NCBI GenBank assembly: GCA_964428795.1
Contig: CAYRZL010000091.1
Location: forward strand, 1-9,362
DNA length: 9,362 bases
Direction: 5' to 3'
Source of the DNA: CAYRZL01 sp964428795
Lineage (GTDB): Bacteria > Bacillota > Clostridia > Lachnospirales > Lachnospiraceae
Both the position numbers and the translations under genes were made by a program. Every line of letters begins with the position of its first letter. Within the stretch, counting starts at the first letter, position 1. Shown here one piece after another: positions 6,460-9,362 of this stretch. Below the pieces are notes generated by a model that was given only the letters and a program-made list of their open reading frames with translations, was not told where the DNA came from and ran no database searches.

Positions 6460-8372
6460 GACACGGTTTTGTTAAAGTGGCGGCGCTGACGCCAAAGGTA
6501 AAGGTTGCCGACCCGGTATACAATGCAGAGATTATCTGCGGCATGATGGATGAGGCTCAAAGCAGGGGAGCGCAGATCATGGTGTTTCCGGAGCTTTGTA
6601 TCACAGGCTATACCTGCGGGGATTTGTTCTGGCAGGAATTGTTGTTGAAAAAGGCGAAGGATGCGCTGATGCAGATTGCTATGCATACAAATCGAAAAAA
6701 CTATCTTGCGTTTGTGGGATTGCCTGTTGCGCATGACGGAAAACTTTACAACGTGGCTGCTGCGGTGTCGGCAGGGCAGATACTTGCATTGATTCCGAAA
6801 ACCTGTCTCCCGGGATATAATGAGTTTTATGAGACCCGTCATTTTACCAGCGGTATGGACAAGCCGGTACCGCTGGATCTCGGTGACGGTGAGATCGTTC
6901 CTATGGGGAAGAAGATCATGCTTGTGTGCAGACAGATGCCGGAGCTTAAAATTGCCGCGGAAATCTGTGAGGATCTGTGGACACCGAATCCGCCGAGCAT
7001 TGAGCATGCTCTGGCAGGCGCTACCGTGCTGGTAAATCTGTCTGCCAGTGATGAGGTGACCGGAAAAGATACTTACCGGAAAAATCTGGTGTCCGGACAG
7101 TCGGCACGCTTGCTCTGCGCATATATTTATGCCAGTGCCGGAGACGGAGAATCTACCCAGGACGTAGTATATTCCGGTCATAATATCATTGCCGAAAACG
7201 GAACTATTCTGGCAGAATCCGAAAGGTTTGTAAATGAGTCTGTTTATACGGAGATTGATCTGCACCGGTTGACGGCAGAGCGCCGGCGTATGAGTACGTT
7301 TTCTTCATCCGGGGAGGAATATATAAATATCAGCTTCCCATTGGATTGCAGGGAGATGGCATTGACCAGGTATGTGGATCCGGCTCCTTTTGTGCCAGGC
7401 AGCAAATTGGATCGTGATAAACGTTGTGACGAAATTTTGATGATTCAGTCCATGGGACTGAAAAAACGTCTGGAGCATATCGGTTGTCAGAGTGCTGTGG
7501 TAGGAATATCCGGTGGCCTGGATTCCACCTTGGCATTGCTTGTGACCGTTCGTGCTTTTGATTTACTTGGAAAAGACAGAAAAGGTATTGTGGCGGTGAC
7601 GATGCCGGGCTTTGGTACCACAGACCGTACCTATGACAATGCGGTAAGTCTGATCCGGTGTCTCGGGGTTACCTTCCGTGAAGTGGATATTAAACATGCG
7701 GTAACCGTCCATTTTGGGGATATTGGTCATGATATCAATAACCATGATGTGACTTATGAAAACGGACAGGCGAGAGAACGGACCCAGATTTTGATGAACA
7801 TTGCAAATCAGACCGGAGGAATCGTCATTGGAACCGGAGATATGTCCGAGCTGGCATTGGGATGGGCTACTTATAACGGAGATCATATGTCCATGTACGG
7901 AGTGAATGCATCTGTGCCAAAGACTCTGGTTCGCCATCTGGTCCGGTACTATGCGGATACCTGTGGAGAGGATACATTAAGAGACGTTCTTTTAGATGTG
8001 TTGGATACGCCGGTGAGTCCGGAGCTGCTTCCGCCGGAGGACGGAAAGATTTCCCAGAAAACGGAGGATCTGGTTGGCCCATATGAATTGCATGATTTCT
8101 TCCTGTATCAGATCCTGCGTTTTGGATTTGAACCGCAGAAGGTATATCGACTGGCAAAGATCGCATTTCAGGATACCTATGATGCAGAGACCATAAAGAA
8201 ATGGCTGAAAACATTTTACCGCAGATTCTTTTCACAGCATTTCAAGCGGAGCTGTCTGCCGGATGGCCCCAAGGTGGGTACGGTGGCGGTATCTCCAAGG
8301 GGAGATCTTCGGATGCCCAGCGATGCCTGTGCACGAATCTGGCTGGATGAGCTGGAGGCATTAGAAAACTGA
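6456..8372 (+). CDS. nadE: Glutamine-dependent NAD+ synthetase
   Basis: Last step of NAD synthesis: amidates nicotinic acid adenine dinucleotide with ATP, using ammonia released from glutamine. The 638 residues hold both halves. The N-terminal nitrilase-type glutaminase (about 1-290) has the Glu-Lys-Cys triad in context: FPELCITGY (Glu46), PKTCLPGYNEF (Lys115) and AAEICEDLW (Cys171). The C-terminal synthetase (about 320-638) has the ATP pyrophosphatase P-loop ISGGLDSTLALL (351-362), the ERTQILMNIANQTGG segment (441-455) and GTGDMSELALGW (459-470). Length and order fit the two-domain type of NadE, as in Mycobacterium tuberculosis, so no separate ammonia source is needed. The start ATG overlaps the hslO stop; AAGGAG at 6439-6444 lies inside hslO. 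It is the last gene of the + strand run and is followed by a strong hairpin terminator. Confidence 0.97.
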   Translation: MRHGFVKVAALTPKVKVADPVYNAEIICGMMDEAQSRGAQIMVFPELCITGYTCGDLFWQELLLKKAKDALMQIAMHTNRKNYLAFVGLPVAHDGKLYNVAAAVSAGQILALIPKTCLPGYNEFYETRHFTSGMDKPVPLDLGDGEIVPMGKKIMLVCRQMPELKIAAEICEDLWTPNPPSIEHALAGATVLVNLSASDEVTGKDTYRKNLVSGQSARLLCAYIYASAGDGESTQDVVYSGHNIIAENGTILAESERFVNESVYTEIDLHRLTAERRRMSTFSSSGEEYINISFPLDCREMALTRYVDPAPFVPGSKLDRDKRCDEILMIQSMGLKKRLEHIGCQSAVVGISGGLDSTLALLVTVRAFDLLGKDRKGIVAVTMPGFGTTDRTYDNAVSLIRCLGVTFREVDIKHAVTVHFGDIGHDINNHDVTYENGQARERTQILMNIANQTGGIVIGTGDMSELALGWATYNGDHMSMYGVNASVPKTLVRHLVRYYADTCGEDTLRDVLLDVLDTPVSPELLPPEDGKISQKTEDLVGPYELHDFFLYQILRFGFEPQKVYRLAKIAFQDTYDAETIKKWLKTFYRRFFSQHFKRSCLPDGPKVGTVAVSPRGDLRMPSDACARIWLDELEALEN

Positions 8373-8386
8373 TTATGAGGAAATAA

Positions 8387-8424
8387 AAAAAGATGTGCGC
8401 GGACAGATCCGTTCACATCTTTTT
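8387..8424. terminator. Bidirectional intrinsic terminator between nadE and upp
   Basis: An 11-base perfect stem pairs AAAAAGATGTG (8387-8397) with CACATCTTTTT (8414-8424); a small inner stem CGGA/TCCG (8400-8403/8408-8411) closes the apex. On the + strand it ends in five T after nadE. On the - strand the complementary run is longer (T6 followed by A and more T at 8381-8391), so it should also stop transcription coming from upp. Confidence 0.88.
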
Positions 8425-8431
8425 GGCTGCC

Positions 8432-8512
8432 AAGCATGCGAAAGAAAGCTCCGGCGGAGTTTTTTTCGTTGCAAAGCATCCGAAGGAAAGCTCCGGTGGA
8501 GGTTTCCTTTGG
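8432..8512. repeat. Tandem pair of related hairpins, 42-base period
   Basis: The segment 8432-8459 recurs at 8474-8501 with 25 of 28 bases identical (AAGCAT-CGAA-GAAAGCTCCGG-GGAG). Each copy forms a hairpin: copy 1 at 8439-8468, copy 2 at 8480-8512 (15-base arms, loop GGT, one G-G mismatch and one G-T pair). Copy 2 has no T-run at its foot, so it is a weak terminator at best. Where the copies differ in the stem the pairing is kept: an A-T and a G-T pair of copy 1 correspond to two G-C pairs in copy 2. This looks like a local duplication maintained as structure. It may shield the 3' ends of the convergent nadE and upp transcripts (inference). Confidence 0.75.
8439..8468 (+). terminator. Second hairpin with T7 tract, backup terminator for nadE
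   Basis: Left arm 8439-8452 pairs with right arm 8456-8468 around a GGC loop: a CTCC/GGAG core, an A-rich to T-rich lower stem with one G-T pair and one bulged G (8448), and CG/CG at the base. On the + strand the GC core is followed directly by seven T (8460-8466), the classic form of an intrinsic terminator. It lies 15 bases after the first terminator and is the first copy of a tandem repeat. Confidence 0.7.
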
Positions 8513-8519
8513 TTTAAAA

Positions 8520-9149
8520 TTATTTTGTGCCGAAAATCCGGTCTCCCGCATCTCCCAGTCCCGGACAGATATAGGCATCCTTGTTCAGCTCGCGGTCAAT
8601 GTGCCCCACATAGATCTGGATATCCGGGTGTGCCTTGCTCAGTTTCTCGATTCCCTCCGGCGCTGCGATAATGCACATAAATTTAATGTTTTTGCCGCCA
8701 TGTGCTTTGATAAAATTCACCGCAGATACAGCAGAACCGCCGGTTGCCAGCATTGGATCGGTAACTACGATGAGACGCTCGTCGATCGGTTTCGGAAGCT
8801 TGCAGTAATATTCGTGAGGTTCATGGGTCTCTTCATCACGGTAAAGGCCGATATGACCTACTTTGGCAGTGGGAACCAGTGCCTGGATTCCGCTGACCAT
8901 ACCAAGACCTGCCCTCAGAATAGGTACGATTGCAAGTTTGCGTCCGGCAATGACCGGAGTCATGCATGTTTCAATAGGAGTTTCAATCTCCACTTCAACA
9001 GTAGGGAGATCTGCCAGGGCTTCATATCCCATCAGCATAGCAATTTCTTCTACCAGAGATCGAAACTCGGCAGTTCCGGTCTCCTTGTTTCTCAGCATAG
9101 ATATTTTATGCTGAATCAGCGGATGATTTAGTTCTGTAATTTGTCTCAT
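8520..9149 (-). CDS. upp: Uracil phosphoribosyltransferase
   Basis: Salvage enzyme making UMP from uracil and PRPP; cytoplasmic. The 209-residue product matches the bacterial family in length and motifs: VPILRAGLGMV (75-85), YRDEETHEPHEYY (103-115), the PRPP-binding loop VTDPMLATGGSA (129-140) and the uracil-binding C-terminus PGLGDAGDRIFGT (196-208). ATG at 9149-9147 is supported by GAGGA (complement of 9156-9160) 6 bases upstream and by the usual N-terminus with N-HPLIQHKISMLR. It runs against nadE and pyrE; with pyrE in the window, both de novo and salvage routes to UMP are represented. The small Cys-rich gene lies 17 bases upstream on the same strand, so they are probably co-transcribed from a promoter beyond the window. 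Transcription likely ends at the bidirectional terminator 8387-8424. Confidence 0.97.
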   Translation of the reverse strand: MRQITELNHPLIQHKISMLRNKETGTAEFRSLVEEIAMLMGYEALADLPTVEVEIETPIETCMTPVIAGRKLAIVPILRAGLGMVSGIQALVPTAKVGHIGLYRDEETHEPHEYYCKLPKPIDERLIVVTDPMLATGGSAVSAVNFIKAHGGKNIKFMCIIAAPEGIEKLSKAHPDIQIYVGHIDRELNKDAYICPGLGDAGDRIFGTK

Positions 9150-9166
9150 GTATAATCCTCGCTTCT

Positions 9167-9362
9167 TTATTCGGCGTTTTCTTTTTCCAGGGCTTCTGTG
9201 ATCTCATCCAGCATGCGGATCACTTCATCTTCGCCAACTTCGTCAAAAGCTTCGGAAACCCGCTCCATTTTATCAAAAAAGCTCTCTTTTTTCTCACCGT
9301 CACAGCCTGCGTTAGAACCGCATGTATGGCAGCTTCCGGTGCAGCCGCCCATCATATTTTCA
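9167..9362 (-). CDS. Small Cys-motif acidic protein, unknown function (5' end may lie outside)
   Basis: Reading leftward, the frame has ATG codons at 9355-9353 and 9352-9350 and ends with TAA at 9169-9167, giving about 62 residues; it remains open to the window edge (Glu-Asn before the first Met), so a longer protein cannot be excluded. The N-terminus MMGGCTGSCHTCGSNAGC has four cysteines spaced C-x3-C-x2-C-x5-C, a plausible metal or iron-sulfur ligand set. The rest is a highly acidic amphipathic helix region (MERVSEAFDEVGEDEVIRMLDEITEALEKENAE). The Cys segment recalls the N-terminal Cys motif that clostridial Mrp/NBP35-type ATPases carry, but no P-loop is here. No membrane segment is seen. 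It ends 17 bases before upp. I do not recognise a characterised family. Confidence 0.7.
   Translation of the reverse strand, partial: ENMMGGCTGSCHTCGSNAGCDGEKKESFFDKMERVSEAFDEVGEDEVIRMLDEITEALEKENAE

Noticed and set aside
6414..7265. Long - strand open frame (283 codons) opposite the start of nadE
   Set aside because: It lies antisense to well-supported hslO/nadE coding sequence and has a Cys/His/Arg-rich, low-complexity composition typical of antisense shadows.
8436..9131. Long + strand open frame (231 codons) opposite upp
   Set aside because: It is antisense to upp, which has complete family motifs, begins inside the terminator hairpins, and its translation is rich in Cys/His/Phe with no recognisable domain.

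Overview
The window reads as chromosomal DNA of a gut-type anaerobic Firmicute, most likely a member of Lachnospiraceae (Blautia/Dorea/Coprococcus-like). The grounds are moderate GC, strong AGGAGG-type ribosome sites, GTG starts, a clostridial-looking PurE and an M29-like aminopeptidase with a long N-terminal extension. The genus is inference. Nothing suggests a phage, plasmid, CRISPR array or defence island; this is mostly a housekeeping region.

Layout: (1) 1-210 is the tail of a gene that begins outside the window. (2) 211-479 has no gene. It holds a 165-bp inverted-repeat element (219-383) that can fold into a branched structure, followed by a good extended -10 promoter (413-441). (3) 480-8372 carries eight genes on the + strand with gaps of 9 to 75 bases or an overlap: pyrE, a VanZ-like membrane protein, a small three-helix membrane protein, a 691-residue M29-like aminopeptidase, purE, a YqeM-like methyltransferase, hslO (Hsp33) and glutamine-dependent nadE. 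Several stop codons lie inside the next gene's ribosome site, and hslO/nadE overlap by 4 bases, so translational coupling is likely. (4) 8373-8519 lies between convergent genes. It holds a bidirectional terminator and two tandem, related hairpins. (5) 8520-9362 is on the - strand: upp, preceded by a small Cys-rich protein gene that reaches the window edge.

Functionally, pyrE, purE and upp serve nucleotide synthesis and salvage (pyrE and upp both use PRPP), and nadE completes NAD synthesis. Hsp33 is a redox-controlled holdase. The aminopeptidase, methyltransferase and two membrane proteins have no established link to these pathways; their place in the run may reflect shared housekeeping expression only.

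The least ordinary parts are the branched inverted-repeat element upstream of pyrE, the tandem hairpins with structure-preserving differences between nadE and upp, the extended M29-like protein, and the small Cys-motif protein next to upp. I see no convincing new multi-gene system.
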